A stretch of DNA of 41,053 nucleotides from Zoogloeaceae bacterium (GTDB taxonomy: Bacteria; Pseudomonadota; Gammaproteobacteria; Burkholderiales; Rhodocyclaceae). The number at the start of each line of letters is the position of its first letter. The first letter of the stretch is position 1. Under the pieces are notes generated by a model, which had not been told where the DNA came from, ran no database searches, and saw only the letters and a list, made by a program, of their open reading frames with translations. The translations under genes and the position numbers were made by a program. The stretch spans positions 1-41,053 of the forward strand of contig JAITRP010000165.1 of assembly GCA_031288305.1 (NCBI GenBank), given 5' to 3'. Shown in pieces: positions 7,748 to 17,961 of the stretch.

Positions 7748-9121
7748 ATGCCGTCCAGACTCTATGAAGAACTGAAACGGGAATACATCAAAAAGACCCC
7801 GAAATCCGCCGCGCATTACGAGGCGGCGCGGCGGGTCATCCCCGGCGGGGAAAGCCGCGTCCTGGTCACCTACGCGCCCTACGCCATCACGGTCACGCAC
7901 GGGGCGGGCAGCAAGGTCTTCGACCTGGACGGCAACGCCTATGTCGATTACATCAACAACTACATGTCCCTGATTCACGGCCATGCCTTCGGACCCGTTT
8001 CCGACGCCCTGAAGTCGCAGCTCGACAAGGGCACTGTCTACGCCGCGCCCACGCTTCCCCAATACGACCTGGCGAAATTCCTGACCGATCGCGTCCCGGC
8101 GCTCGAGCAGATCAAATTCTGCAATTCCGGCACCGAGGCGGTCATGTACGCCATCCGCGCGGCGCGCGCCTACAACCGGAAAAAATACGTCATCCGCATC
8201 GACGGCGGCTACAACGGCGCCAGCGACTTTGCCACGGTCAACATGGGCATCGACATGCAACGCGCGCCCGGCGGTCTGCCCGCGCGCGTCCTGGAGCCGG
8301 GCGTGCCCGAGGAACTCGCGCAACTGGTCATCCCGGTGGCCTTCAACGATTCCGCCCAGATGGAGACCATCCTCAAGCAATATCCCGGCGAGGTTTCGGT
8401 GATCGTCATGGAACCCATGCTCGGCTCCGCCGGGTTCATCCTGCCCAAGCCGGGCTATCTGCGCGCGGCGCGGAATCTGGCAGACCGGCACGGCGCGCTG
8501 CTCATCTTCGATGAAGTCGTCAGCTACCGCCTGAGCGAGGGCGGACTCGCGGCGCAAGAAGGGGTCGAACCCGACCTCATGACGCTGGGGAAAATCATCG
8601 GCGGCGGGCTGCCGGTAGGCGCCTACGGCGGCAGGGAGGACATCATGAAATGCTTCCTCCCCGCCCACAGCGCCATGCTCAGCGCCTCCGGCACCTTCAG
8701 CGGCAATCCCATGAGCATGACCGCCGGAGCGGTGGCCCTGCATCACTACCCGCAACCCGAAATCGACCGGCTCAACCGCCTGGGAGACCGGCTGCGGCAG
8801 GGACTTCGGCAAGCGGCGGAAAAGGCCGGAATCCCCGTGGTCTTCACCGGCGGCGGCTCCTTCATCGGCTACCACTTCACCCGGAAAAAACAGGTGGAAA
8901 ACGCCACCGACAGCATGCGCACCCTGGCGCGGCACATGTCCCTCTACGATTGCGTGCATATGGCGGCCCTGGTCAAGGGGTATTACCTGATGAAAAAGGG
9001 ACGTTTCATTCTTTCGACGCCCATGGACGAGGCGCTGGCAGACAAGACCGTGGCGGATTTCGCCGAAATTTTCGCCCTGATAAAACCCCTTTGCGACGAT
9101 CTGCCGGAGGAAGAAGATTGA
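7748..9121 (+). CDS. Class III PLP aminotransferase (GSA-aminotransferase-like)
   Basis: This 457-aa fold-type I aminotransferase has the class III pattern: NSGTEAVMYAIRAAR near 126-140, LIFDEVVSYR with the PLP-nitrogen Asp255, and LGKIIGGGLPVGAYGG with the Schiff-base Lys282. It resembles glutamate-1-semialdehyde aminomutase relatives annotated as aspartate aminotransferase family, not the housekeeping HemL. Located 95 bp after etfA on the same strand, it may process an amine or amino acid made or used by the upstream flavoenzyme. The exact substrate cannot be read from the sequence. Confidence 0.85.
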   Translation: MPSRLYEELKREYIKKTPKSAAHYEAARRVIPGGESRVLVTYAPYAITVTHGAGSKVFDLDGNAYVDYINNYMSLIHGHAFGPVSDALKSQLDKGTVYAAPTLPQYDLAKFLTDRVPALEQIKFCNSGTEAVMYAIRAARAYNRKKYVIRIDGGYNGASDFATVNMGIDMQRAPGGLPARVLEPGVPEELAQLVIPVAFNDSAQMETILKQYPGEVSVIVMEPMLGSAGFILPKPGYLRAARNLADRHGALLIFDEVVSYRLSEGGLAAQEGVEPDLMTLGKIIGGGLPVGAYGGREDIMKCFLPAHSAMLSASGTFSGNPMSMTAGAVALHHYPQPEIDRLNRLGDRLRQGLRQAAEKAGIPVVFTGGGSFIGYHFTRKKQVENATDSMRTLARHMSLYDCVHMAALVKGYYLMKKGRFILSTPMDEALADKTVADFAEIFALIKPLCDDLPEEED

Positions 9122-9142
9122 ATCGGAAAGAAAACGACCGCC

Positions 9143-9164
9143 CCCTCCCCTGACAAGGGGAGGG
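9143..9164. other. G/C-rich hairpin after the aminotransferase
   Basis: A perfect 9-bp stem CCCTCCCCT/AGGGGAGGG with a GACA loop lies shortly after the aminotransferase stop. There is no T-run. It resembles genome-wide CCCTCCCC repeat tracts and might act as a transcript end. Between here and 9337 an inverted repeat of a GGAGACAGGAAACAG-type motif is also visible (about 9189-9275). Confidence 0.4.
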
Positions 9165-9337
9165 CCGGGGAGGGGTTTGGCGGCAGGCGGCAGGAGACAG
9201 GAAACAGAGAAAGCATGCGGCGCTACGCGCCGGTAAAAATCTGTCTCCTGTTTCCTGTCACCTGTCTCCTGTCCCCCCTTCCAGCACGCTTCTTGCTAGA
9301 GAACACGAGACCTACATCAAGCTCCGGTCGCCGCCGG

Positions 9338-9634
9338 GTGCGATTGAAAATGGAGGAAAAACCTTGCCAGACGAAGCACGACTGCTTGCCGTTCCCTCGC
9401 CCCCGCTTCTGCGGGGGAGAGGGTGCCCCGTCAGGGGCGGGAGAGGGGGCAGCACGGCGGGTAAAGTTACCGGCGCTTTCGCGCCGTGTAGAACAACGCC
9501 CTCTCCTGGCCCTGCCGGGCCATCCTCTCCCCCCAAAGGGGCGAGGAAACGGCAAACGCCGCGCTTCGTCTGGAAAGGTTTTGTGCGGCAAAACCGGCCT
9601 TCGGCCTTGTTCCTCCACTTTCAATCGCATCCTC
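9338..9634. repeat. Long imperfect palindrome (about 300 bp), MITE-like
   Basis: The left arm starts at GTGCGATTGAAAATGGAGG (9339) and runs through CCAGACGAAGC, GCCGTTCCCTCGCCCC and GGGAGAGGG. The right arm (about 9500-9634) is its reverse complement with substitutions and one insertion (GGCCTTCGGCC-type hairpin, about 9595-9608), ending in CTCCACTTTCAATCGCATCC. The centre (about 9455-9500) contains a small GGCGC/GCGCC hairpin. No gene is present. A partial copy of the terminal motif recurs at 12568-12602. It could be a miniature transposable element or two copies of an interspersed repeat inserted head to head. Confidence 0.65.
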
Positions 9635-9644
9635 GCCGCCCCTC

Positions 9645-10822
9645 ATGAAAGAACGCCCCATGCAACCTGAATCCCTCCTTGCCACCGCGCCGGTGTTCCT
9701 TCTGGCCGTCGATGACGATCTGCGCGTCATCTGCCGCAGCGACGCAGCCCGGAGCATCGTTCCCGACAATGGCTGCCTCCTGAGCGAGGTGGTGGACGCC
9801 GCGTCACTGAAAACCTTCGCGGCGTTCCAGCGTTCGCTCTCGCCGGGCGACGCGCCCGCGCATCTCCTGGCGACCTTCGTCGACGCGAGCGGTCATCCCC
9901 GGAAAATCGCGGGGCTTCTCGACCGCGCCGCCAGCCCGGACGGCGCGTCCCTGCTGCGCTTTACCGCCAGCCATGCCGGGAATTGCAACACCGGCGACAG
10001 GCGGCTGGAAAGCCTGACGCTTGCCGAGGAAATGCTGCGCGGTTTTGCCCAGACCTCCTCGGAAGCCATGTGGTGCATCGAATTTTCCGAACCTGTGGAC
10101 ATCAGCCAGCGCAACAGCGAGATCGTGCGCCAGGTGTTCGAGAACGATTGCCACTGGCTGTTCTGCAACGAGGCGCTCACCCGGCTTTACGGGCTGCCGG
10201 AAGGACTGGACATCGAACGCCAGCCGGTATCGCTCTATTTTCCGCGCATTCCCGAGAACGAAGCCTTCATTCTCCAGATCATCCAATCCGGCTTCGCCGT
10301 AGACAACGCGCCAAGCACCGATTACCGCCATGACGGCAGCGTGCGCCACATGGAAAACAACGTGCGCTGCGGCATCGCCGACGGCTTTCTCTTTCGCATT
10401 TTCGGCACCCTGCGCGACGTGACCAGCATCCGGCAGACGCACACGCGCCTGAAAAACGAGGTGGAAAAGATGCGCGACATCTTCGCCGCGCTGCCCGACG
10501 CCATCATGGTCATCGACCGCGACCGGCGGCTGGTGGCGGTCAATGACGCCTTCGAGACGCTCCTGGGCTGGAACAGCGAGGATTTTCTCGGACGCGACGC
10601 GCAGAGCATCATCAACCTAGAGCAGTCCCTGCCCGGCAGCCGATGCTGGCGCGGCTGCCGCCGGCAGTGCTGGCGCGCCCTGGTCAGGATGGAATCCAAC
10701 GCGCTCCTGCCGTGCGAGGCGCGGATCGCGCCGCTCGAAGGGGATGCGTCTGGCCATTTCGTCCTTTCGCTTCGTCCCGCCGGCCTTTCCGAAGATGCCG
10801 ACGCCATCGGGAGGAATGGATC

Positions 10823-10826
<4 letters not shown>
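9645..10826 (+). CDS. PAS-domain sensor without output domain
   Basis: This 393-aa protein contains about three PAS-like modules: residues 10-105 (VFLLAVDDDLRVICRSD), about 130-265 (ending in IFGTLRDVTSIRQTH), and about 275-375 (IFAALPDAIMVIDRDRRLVAVNDAFETLLGW). There is no kinase, GGDEF, EAL or HTH domain and no membrane helix. The third PAS contains a Cys/Arg-rich insert (CWRGCRRQCW), a possible metal or redox site. Its stop overlaps the next gene's start (ATGA), so it is co-translated with the sigma-54 activator and probably modulates it. A second ATG at 9660 has a slightly better ribosome site, so the start is uncertain by five residues. Confidence 0.75.
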
Positions 10827-12283
<1,457 letters not shown>

Positions 12284-12286
12284 AAG

Positions 12287-12316
12287 CGGCAAAAAATAAA
12301 AACCCGCTTTTTGCCG
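12287..12316 (+). terminator. Possible terminator of the activator gene
   Basis: A 9-bp stem CGGCAAAAA/TTTTTGCCG with a 12-nt loop starts a few bases after the activator stop codon. The following sequence GTTTGTCTT is only partly T-rich, so termination strength is uncertain. Confidence 0.45.
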
Positions 12317-12752
12317 GTTTGTCTTGGACTTGCACCCTCAAAGGGCTTGCGGCGGTTCCGCTTGCATCGAACCCTGGTTCCTGTTCCGCGGCTGCAACCC
12401 CCCCCTCCCCAGCCCTCCCCAGCCCTCCCCTTGCGTGCAGCTTCGCAGCCTGCAAAGGCTTTGCTGCATCTGGCTTCGCCAGACCAGCCCGCGGCTGTCC
12501 TTTCGCCTTCGGCTCCAGCAGGGGAGAGCTGGCGCTCTGCAAAGGGAGCGCGGCGGCGCTTCGTCCTGGGCGATTTTTCCTCCACTTTGGATCGCGCCCG
12601 CGAGCGCTCCGTCTCCTGTCTCGAACCCCTGTATAATTCGTCGTTGCCGTCCTCTTCGCGCGTGGCGCGGGCGTGGCGCGGCATTCTGAATTTCCCCGCG
12701 CCGCGGGCGCGATTGCCGTTCGCAGGGACTGCGACGACCGGAGAACAAGACG
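12317..12752. other. Gene-free region with repeat debris and candidate -10 box
   Basis: No convincing gene is present. The region holds tandem CCAGCCCTCCC units (about 12405-12432), several small TTCG-loop hairpins such as TCTGGC-TTC-GCCAGA, and a segment at 12568-12602 matching the terminal arm of the 9338-9634 palindrome. A TATAAT (12632-12637) could be the -10 box for the downstream MBL-GAF-HD gene, although no good -35 element is visible. A GGAGAA ribosome site sits at 12740-12745. Confidence 0.4.
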
Positions 12753-14771
12753 ATGGAAATAACCCTGTGGGGCGTGCGCGGCAGCATGGCGTCGCCCGCG
12801 TTGGACACTACCTTCTATGGCGGCAATACCGCCTGTATCGAACTGTGCAGCAGCGCGGGAACGCTGGTTTTCTTCGACGCGGGAACGGGGTTGCGCGAGG
12901 CGGGCGCCGGCTTGCCGGATAGCGGCGAATGTCATCTGTTCATTACCCACGCCCATGCCGACCACATCGTCGGCCTGTGGTTTTTCAAGCCGCTGCACTT
13001 GCCGGATTGGACCGTGCATCTGCATCTGCCCAACTGGCTCGGCTATCTGCCGGATTATTTTTTCGCGGGCGGCATTTTTCCCGTGCCTTTCAATAGTCTC
13101 AAGGGCAACGTCATCCAGCATTCCATCCGCGCCCATGAGGAAGTCTGCATCGGCAGGGACAAAATGCGCGTCACCGCCTTGCCGACCTGTCATCCCGATG
13201 ATTGTCTGGGGTATCGCGTCGATGTCGACGCGGCGCGCTTCTTCTACAGCGGCGACCACGAAATCAGGACGGACGACGCGGCGTCGATCGCCGCCGCCCG
13301 CGAAATGCTGAAGGGCGCGGACATCGCCGTGGTAGACGCCACCTACGGGCGCGGCGACTACAAGAGGGGCTGGGGGCATTCGACCTGGGAAGACTGGATC
13401 GACGCCGCCCAGGGCGCCGGGGCGCGCAACCTTGTCCTCTCGCATCACGAAGTCGGCAGGAGCGATCAGGAACTCGACCGCGTGGCGCGGAAGGCGCGCG
13501 CCTACGAAAATCCCAATGGGCCGGAGGTTTTTCTCGCCCGCGAAAACCTGCACGTCACGCCCGATGGCCCCGTTCCCGACATCCGGCTGGAAAGCGACTG
13601 GATGCTGCGCTTTCTGGACGAACTGTCGCGGTACAAGGACGAAAACGTCAGCCTGGATCGCATTCTCGCCATGGCGCGCACGGTCACCTGCGCCGACGCG
13701 GGCACGATTTTCCTGGTCGATGGCGACGAACTGGCCTTCGCCTACACGCACAATGACAGCCTGTTCGCTGTCCGCGAAGCCTACAAACACGCCTACGCCA
13801 CCAGCCGTCTGCCCATTTCCAGGGATTCCATCGCCGGTTACGTCGCCTGCACCGGCGAGGCGCTGAATCTGGAGGATGTCCGCCAACTGCCGCCGGACGC
13901 GCCCTATCGCTTCAACGACAGGTTCGACAAAAGTTCCGGCTATCGCACCTGCTCCATGCTGACCGTGCCGTTCCTTGATTTCGATGGCCGGATTTGCGGC
14001 GTGATGCAGCTCATCAACCGCCTCGTCCGCAAGACCCGCTCGCCCGCGCCCTTCACGCTCGACATGGCCTACACCGCGCGTCTCATGGCGCGCGAGGCCG
14101 GCAGCATCGTCGCGCACAACGCCCTCTACCGGCGAAACGTCTACAACGTCCTGAGAATGGCGCAAGTGCACGATCCTTCCGAAACCGGACCGCACGCGGA
14201 ACGGGTCGGCGCGGTCGCTTCCGAACTGTACCAGCGCTGGGCGGAAAAAAACGAGCGGCCTCCGGAAGAAATCCGCTACGAAAAAAGCCGTATCCGCCTG
14301 GCCGCCATGCTGCACGACATCGGCAAGGTCGGCATCAGCGATCTGATCTTGAAAAAACGGGGAAACCTGAACGAAAAAGAATATCGCGTCATGCGCAGCC
14401 ACACCGAACTGGGCGCTTCCATCCTCGCGGAGGAGACGGACGCAATCAGCATGCTGGCGCGCGACATCGCCCTCCATCACCACCAGAAATGGAACGGCAA
14501 GGGCTACGCGGGCAGCGGCAACGAAGGACGGCTTGCCGGCAAGAACATTCCGCTGGCGGCGCGCATCACCAGCATCGCCGACGTCTTCGACGCCCTGATT
14601 TCTCCCCGCTGCTACAAGGACGCCTGGACGTTCGAGGACGCGCTCGCCCTGCTCGCGAAGGAAGCGGGACAGCATTTCGATCCCGAACTCATCGCCTGCA
14701 TGGAAGAAATCTCCTACATACTGCCCATGATCTATCGACGCTTTCCGGATACGGCGGAGCCGTCGCCGTGA
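12753..14771 (+). CDS. MBL-fold hydrolase - GAF - HD-GYP fusion protein
   Basis: This 672-aa protein has three modules. The N-terminal metallo-beta-lactamase fold (about 1-270) carries RGSMASP, HAHADH (66-71), TCHPDD, FYSGDHE and LSHHEV metal ligands, as in cyclic-nucleotide phosphodiesterase/RNase Z relatives. A GAF domain (about 285-445) follows. The C-terminal HD domain (about 465-660) has LHDIGK (H521, D522) and the HHHQKWNGKGYAG motif. The HD-GYP hallmark proline is Ala586, so c-di-GMP specificity is uncertain. The predicted role is ligand-gated (GAF) breakdown of a cyclic nucleotide or another phosphoester. The next gene makes a cyclic nucleotide, so the two may form a synthesis/degradation pair. 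No membrane segment is seen. Confidence 0.85.
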   Translation: MEITLWGVRGSMASPALDTTFYGGNTACIELCSSAGTLVFFDAGTGLREAGAGLPDSGECHLFITHAHADHIVGLWFFKPLHLPDWTVHLHLPNWLGYLPDYFFAGGIFPVPFNSLKGNVIQHSIRAHEEVCIGRDKMRVTALPTCHPDDCLGYRVDVDAARFFYSGDHEIRTDDAASIAAAREMLKGADIAVVDATYGRGDYKRGWGHSTWEDWIDAAQGAGARNLVLSHHEVGRSDQELDRVARKARAYENPNGPEVFLARENLHVTPDGPVPDIRLESDWMLRFLDELSRYKDENVSLDRILAMARTVTCADAGTIFLVDGDELAFAYTHNDSLFAVREAYKHAYATSRLPISRDSIAGYVACTGEALNLEDVRQLPPDAPYRFNDRFDKSSGYRTCSMLTVPFLDFDGRICGVMQLINRLVRKTRSPAPFTLDMAYTARLMAREAGSIVAHNALYRRNVYNVLRMAQVHDPSETGPHAERVGAVASELYQRWAEKNERPPEEIRYEKSRIRLAAMLHDIGKVGISDLILKKRGNLNEKEYRVMRSHTELGASILAEETDAISMLARDIALHHHQKWNGKGYAGSGNEGRLAGKNIPLAARITSIADVFDALISPRCYKDAWTFEDALALLAKEAGQHFDPELIACMEEISYILPMIYRRFPDTAEPSP

Positions 14772-14784
14772 CGCTCTTCCCGGC

Positions 14785-14957
14785 AGCAAGAAATTAGCGG
14801 CAGCCCTTCAGGACTGCCGGTCCAACGTCATTGGGAAGGGGGGGTCTCTCCCCTCCCCAATGGCTACGGATTGATCCCCCGGCCTTCAGGCCGGGGGATC
14901 AACCTTCGCGCCGCCCTGAAGGGCGGGGTCTCAAACCGGAGTTGGTTTTACGATGAA
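14785..14957 (+). repeat. 170-bp multi-hairpin repeat, copy B
   Basis: This is the second copy of the element at 147, same orientation and 173 bp long. It has the same four hairpins and the same ends (AGCAAGAAATTAGCGGC ... GTTTTACGATGAA). It begins 14 bp after the HD-domain gene stop. Its last six bases contain the ATG used by the following cyclase, and a GGAG at 14938-14941 inside the element could be that gene's ribosome site. Confidence 0.88.
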
Positions 14958-17016
14958 CCCGAAGCGGATTTCCCGGCGCGCGCGTGAACTCACAAACCGC
15001 CTTTCCCGGCGCGCGCACGGACTCTTGATGCTGGTTATCAGCCTGGGCGTCGTCTGCGGCATGCTGTTGCTCTACATTGCCCAGCCCGCGCCCATCGCCC
15101 GCCTGGACCTGAAAATCTACGACGCGCTGCTGTCCTTGCGCGCCGCCTCCGCGCCGCGCTCCGCCGCCCGGGATCTCGTGGTCATCATCGACATCGACGA
15201 ACCCTCGCTTGCCGAATACGGTCAATGGCCCTGGCCGCGCTATCGCATCGCCGATCTCGTCGACGCGCTCACGCGCGGCCAGGTTGCCGCCATCGGCATC
15301 GACATCCTGTTTTCCGAAGCGGATCGCACTTCGCCCGCCGAAATGCAATCCGTCCTGAAACGCGACCGGGGACTGAATCTCCGCTTTGCCGGCCTGCCCG
15401 CTTCCCTCGCCGATCACGACCGCATCCTTGCCGGATCCCTGGCGCGAGCGCCCGCCGTGCTGGGCATATACGGACGTTTCGACAGCCCGCTGCCGGAAGA
15501 GGAGGAAGCGCCGCCCGATTCCGGCATTCGCGTCGTCTCCCGCGCGTCCCCCGGCGACCTGCCGTACGAGACGCGGCTGCCCGTCCTCTCGGGAATCCGC
15601 CAGCCCCATGCCCCCTTGCGCGGCGCGGCGGCCCTGGGATTCGTCAACATCGCGCCCGACTGGGACGGCATCGTGCGGCAAGCGCCGCTCCTGATGCGCA
15701 TCGGGGAAAACATCTATCCCTCGCTTGCCCTGCGCACCCTGGCGCGCGCGCTGGAAACCGAGAACGTCATCGTGGAATCCGGCGTGGACGGACTTGCCGC
15801 GGTGCGCGTTGGCGGCTATCAGGTTCCGGTCTCCGCCGGCGGCATGCTGCACATTCCCTTCGTTGGCGCGCGCAACGCCTACCCGTATATCAGCGCCCGC
15901 GACGTCCTGACCGGCAAGGTCCCGCCAGAGGCGCTGGAAGGACGCATCGCCTTCGTCGGCACCGCCGCCCCCGGCCTGCTGGATATTCGCGCCACGCCGT
16001 TCGACCCGGTATATCCCGGCGTGGAGATCCATGCCGCCGAGGCGGACGCCATCCTGTCGCAAAACGCCATCCGCGTTCCCTCCTGGACGCCTTTCGCGCA
16101 ATGCCTGGGCATTTTCTGCGTCGGCCTCATTGCCGCCGCCGCTTTTGGCATGGCGCGTCCCCGCATCTACCTGCCCCTTGCCCTGTGCCTTGCGGCCGCC
16201 GTCATCTGGGGCGCGCGCGCCCTGTTCCTGCAGGGCGTTTTTCTCTCGCCGCTGTACATCGCGCTCACCATCGCCGTCCAGGGCGCAAGCCTGCTGTTCC
16301 TGCGCTTCTGGCAGGAAGAAAAACAAAAACTCATCCTGAAGAACGCCTTTTCCCACTACGTTTCGCCCGAAATCGTCAAACGCATCACCAAGGCGCGCGG
16401 CGACCTGCTGGCAGGCGAAGAACGCGAGCTTTCCATCCTGTTTACCGACATCCGCGGCTTTACCTCCATCTCGGAACGGCTTTCGCCACAACAGACCGTC
16501 GCGCTCCTGAATCGCTACTTCACTCCCATGACCGCGCTGGTGCGCGAAAGCAGCGGCACCGTAGACAAATTCATCGGCGACGCCCTCATGGCCTTCTGGA
16601 ACGCGCCGCTGGACGTGCCCAACCACGCCATCCGCGCCGTATCCGCCGCGCTCGCCATGCAGGAGACGCTATCTCGCCTGAACAGCGAACTCCAAGCCGA
16701 ATTCGGCGTGACCATCGTCATGGGCGCGGGCATCCACACCGGCGCCGCCTACGTCGGCAACATGGGTTCGGCGGATACCGTCAACTACACCCTGATCGGC
16801 GACAACGTAAACATCGCCTCCCGCCTGGAAGGACTCTGCGCCCAATACGGCGTTCCCGTAATCGTCAGCGAAGCCACCAGGATACAATGCGGCGAACGCT
16901 TCACCTTCCGCTTCCTGGACACCCTGCGCGTCAAAGGCAAACAACGCCCCGTCAGCATCTACCAAGCCCTGGCGGGCAGCAGTCCAGGGAATGACGGACA
17001 GGAGACGAAAGACTAA
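14953..17016 (+). CDS. CHASE2-domain class III adenylate/guanylate cyclase
   Basis: This 687-aa membrane cyclase has an N-terminal helix (about 24-43), a periplasmic CHASE2 sensor (about 45-375), three more helices (about 380-400, 405-425, 430-450) and a class III catalytic domain (about 490-680). Metal-binding Asp499 (FTDIRGFT) and Asp543 (DKFIGDALMAFW) are present, and Lys539 is the usual adenine-selecting lysine. NYTLIGDNVNIASRLE carries the Asn/Arg transition-state region. It probably makes cAMP in response to an extracytoplasmic cue. The start codon lies within repeat copy B, so the true original start may have been lost; an internal ATG in front of the first helix is an alternative. It is enclosed by repeats B and C in inverted orientation. 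Confidence 0.9.
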   Translation: MNPKRISRRARELTNRLSRRAHGLLMLVISLGVVCGMLLLYIAQPAPIARLDLKIYDALLSLRAASAPRSAARDLVVIIDIDEPSLAEYGQWPWPRYRIADLVDALTRGQVAAIGIDILFSEADRTSPAEMQSVLKRDRGLNLRFAGLPASLADHDRILAGSLARAPAVLGIYGRFDSPLPEEEEAPPDSGIRVVSRASPGDLPYETRLPVLSGIRQPHAPLRGAAALGFVNIAPDWDGIVRQAPLLMRIGENIYPSLALRTLARALETENVIVESGVDGLAAVRVGGYQVPVSAGGMLHIPFVGARNAYPYISARDVLTGKVPPEALEGRIAFVGTAAPGLLDIRATPFDPVYPGVEIHAAEADAILSQNAIRVPSWTPFAQCLGIFCVGLIAAAAFGMARPRIYLPLALCLAAAVIWGARALFLQGVFLSPLYIALTIAVQGASLLFLRFWQEEKQKLILKNAFSHYVSPEIVKRITKARGDLLAGEERELSILFTDIRGFTSISERLSPQQTVALLNRYFTPMTALVRESSGTVDKFIGDALMAFWNAPLDVPNHAIRAVSAALAMQETLSRLNSELQAEFGVTIVMGAGIHTGAAYVGNMGSADTVNYTLIGDNVNIASRLEGLCAQYGVPVIVSEATRIQCGERFTFRFLDTLRVKGKQRPVSIYQALAGSSPGNDGQETKD

Positions 17017-17319
17017 GGCAGAGCGCCCCGCAGATGACGGCACTGACCGTAGATAACGTTCCCCAATCCGGTCTTCCTCCATTTCGGGATGGACGAAATG
17101 AGCGGAATTTGTTGGCGACGATGAGGGAAAACAATCTCACAAGACAAACCGTGAGCGGGCACAAATACACAATGGAAACGTGTGCTTTCCGTGCGTCTTC
17201 TTCAACCAGAAAGGAATGAAATTGACCAAGAAATAAGCACGACCTAAAAAAATTTACGAATTTATGTATTGTGGATACACAAATCCGGGATAAAACACAG
17301 AAAAACCCCCGCCAGATTA
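17017..17319. other. AT-richer intergenic region between cyclase and repeat C
   Basis: No real gene is seen. The second half (from about 17200) is clearly richer in A and T than the surroundings. A seven-codon mini-ORF (start about 17217, behind GAAAGGA) looks like a decayed gene start. The region also contains the candidate promoter at 17222. Confidence 0.5.
17222..17250 (+). promoter_or_regulatory. Candidate sigma-70 promoter
   Basis: TTGACC (17222-17227), a 17-bp spacer and TAAAAA (17245-17250) form a reasonable -35/-10 pair. It points toward repeat C and the integrase remnant. It may be what remains of the promoter of a lost gene. Confidence 0.35.
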
Positions 17320-17490
17320 TTCATCGTAAAACCAACTCTGGTTTGAAACCCCGCCCTTCAGGGCGGCGCGAAGGTGAGACCCCGCCCTGAAGGCCGGGGG
17401 ATCAATCCGTAGCCATTGGGGAGGGGAGAGAAACCCCTTCCCAATGACGTTGGACCGGCAGCCCTGAAGGGCTGCCGCTAATTTCTTGCT
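17320..17490 (-). repeat. 170-bp multi-hairpin repeat, copy C (inverted)
   Basis: This is the third copy, 171 bp, in reverse orientation relative to A and B. The hairpins are the best formed of the three: GGCAGCCC-TTCA-GGGCTGCC is perfect. It truncates the 5' part of the integrase gene that continues from 17491. With copy B it brackets the CHASE2 cyclase as an inverted pair. Confidence 0.88.
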
Positions 17491-17878
17491 CGCCATCCAG
17501 GGTTCCTGGGCCAGGGGCGGACGGGATCGGACGATCCCCATCACGACGCCGGAACAACGCGCCGTGCTTGATGAAGCCCGCCAGTTGGTCGGTTCCGGGT
17601 CGTTGATCCCGGCGAACAAGACCTACATCCAGCAGCGGCAGGTCTATGACGGACAGTGCAAGCGGGCCGGACTTTCCAGCATGCACGGGCTGCGACATCG
17701 GTATGCGCAAATTCGGTACGAAACGCTGACGGGATGGAAAGCGCCCAAGGCCGGTGGCCCCCAAACGGCCCAGCTCGATTTGGCACAACGCCAGAGTGAT
17801 CGACTCGCCCGGCAACAAATCAGCCGTGAACTCGGGCATGAGCGGATCGCGGTCACGGCGGTTTACTTAGGCAGTTAG
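17491..17878 (+). pseudogene. Truncated tyrosine recombinase (integrase_1-like) C-terminus
   Basis: About 128 residues of a phage/ICE-type tyrosine integrase remain. They include a GGRDRTIPI beta strand, the HGLRHRYAQ box (HxxR), and LGHERIAVTAVYLG with the late His and catalytic Tyr. The N-terminal DNA-binding half and the first catalytic Arg are missing, because the reading frame enters from repeat copy C. It is therefore a remnant. The gene points toward the defence genes, with which it converges. It marks an old integration event at the left side of the island. Confidence 0.8.
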
Positions 17879-17961
17879 TCCAGGCAAGACAAAACATCTG
17901 CCAGGAATTCGGACATGGACGACTACAGATCGTGCACATGTATTGCGAGAAGTAGCATTGC

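Noticed and set aside
7748-9121. Housekeeping hemL (glutamate-1-semialdehyde aminomutase)
   Set aside because: The fold and PLP motifs match class III, but the gene lies in an amine/ETF cluster and the residues around the active site differ from HemL.
9122-9644. CRISPR array or retron RNA in the repeat-rich gap
   Set aside because: There are no evenly spaced direct repeats with unique spacers and no cas or reverse-transcriptase gene nearby; the pattern is one large palindrome plus CCCTCCCC-type tracts.
17034-17219. 61-aa + strand ORF after the cyclase
   Set aside because: No ribosome site, no recognisable motif and a composition like non-coding sequence.
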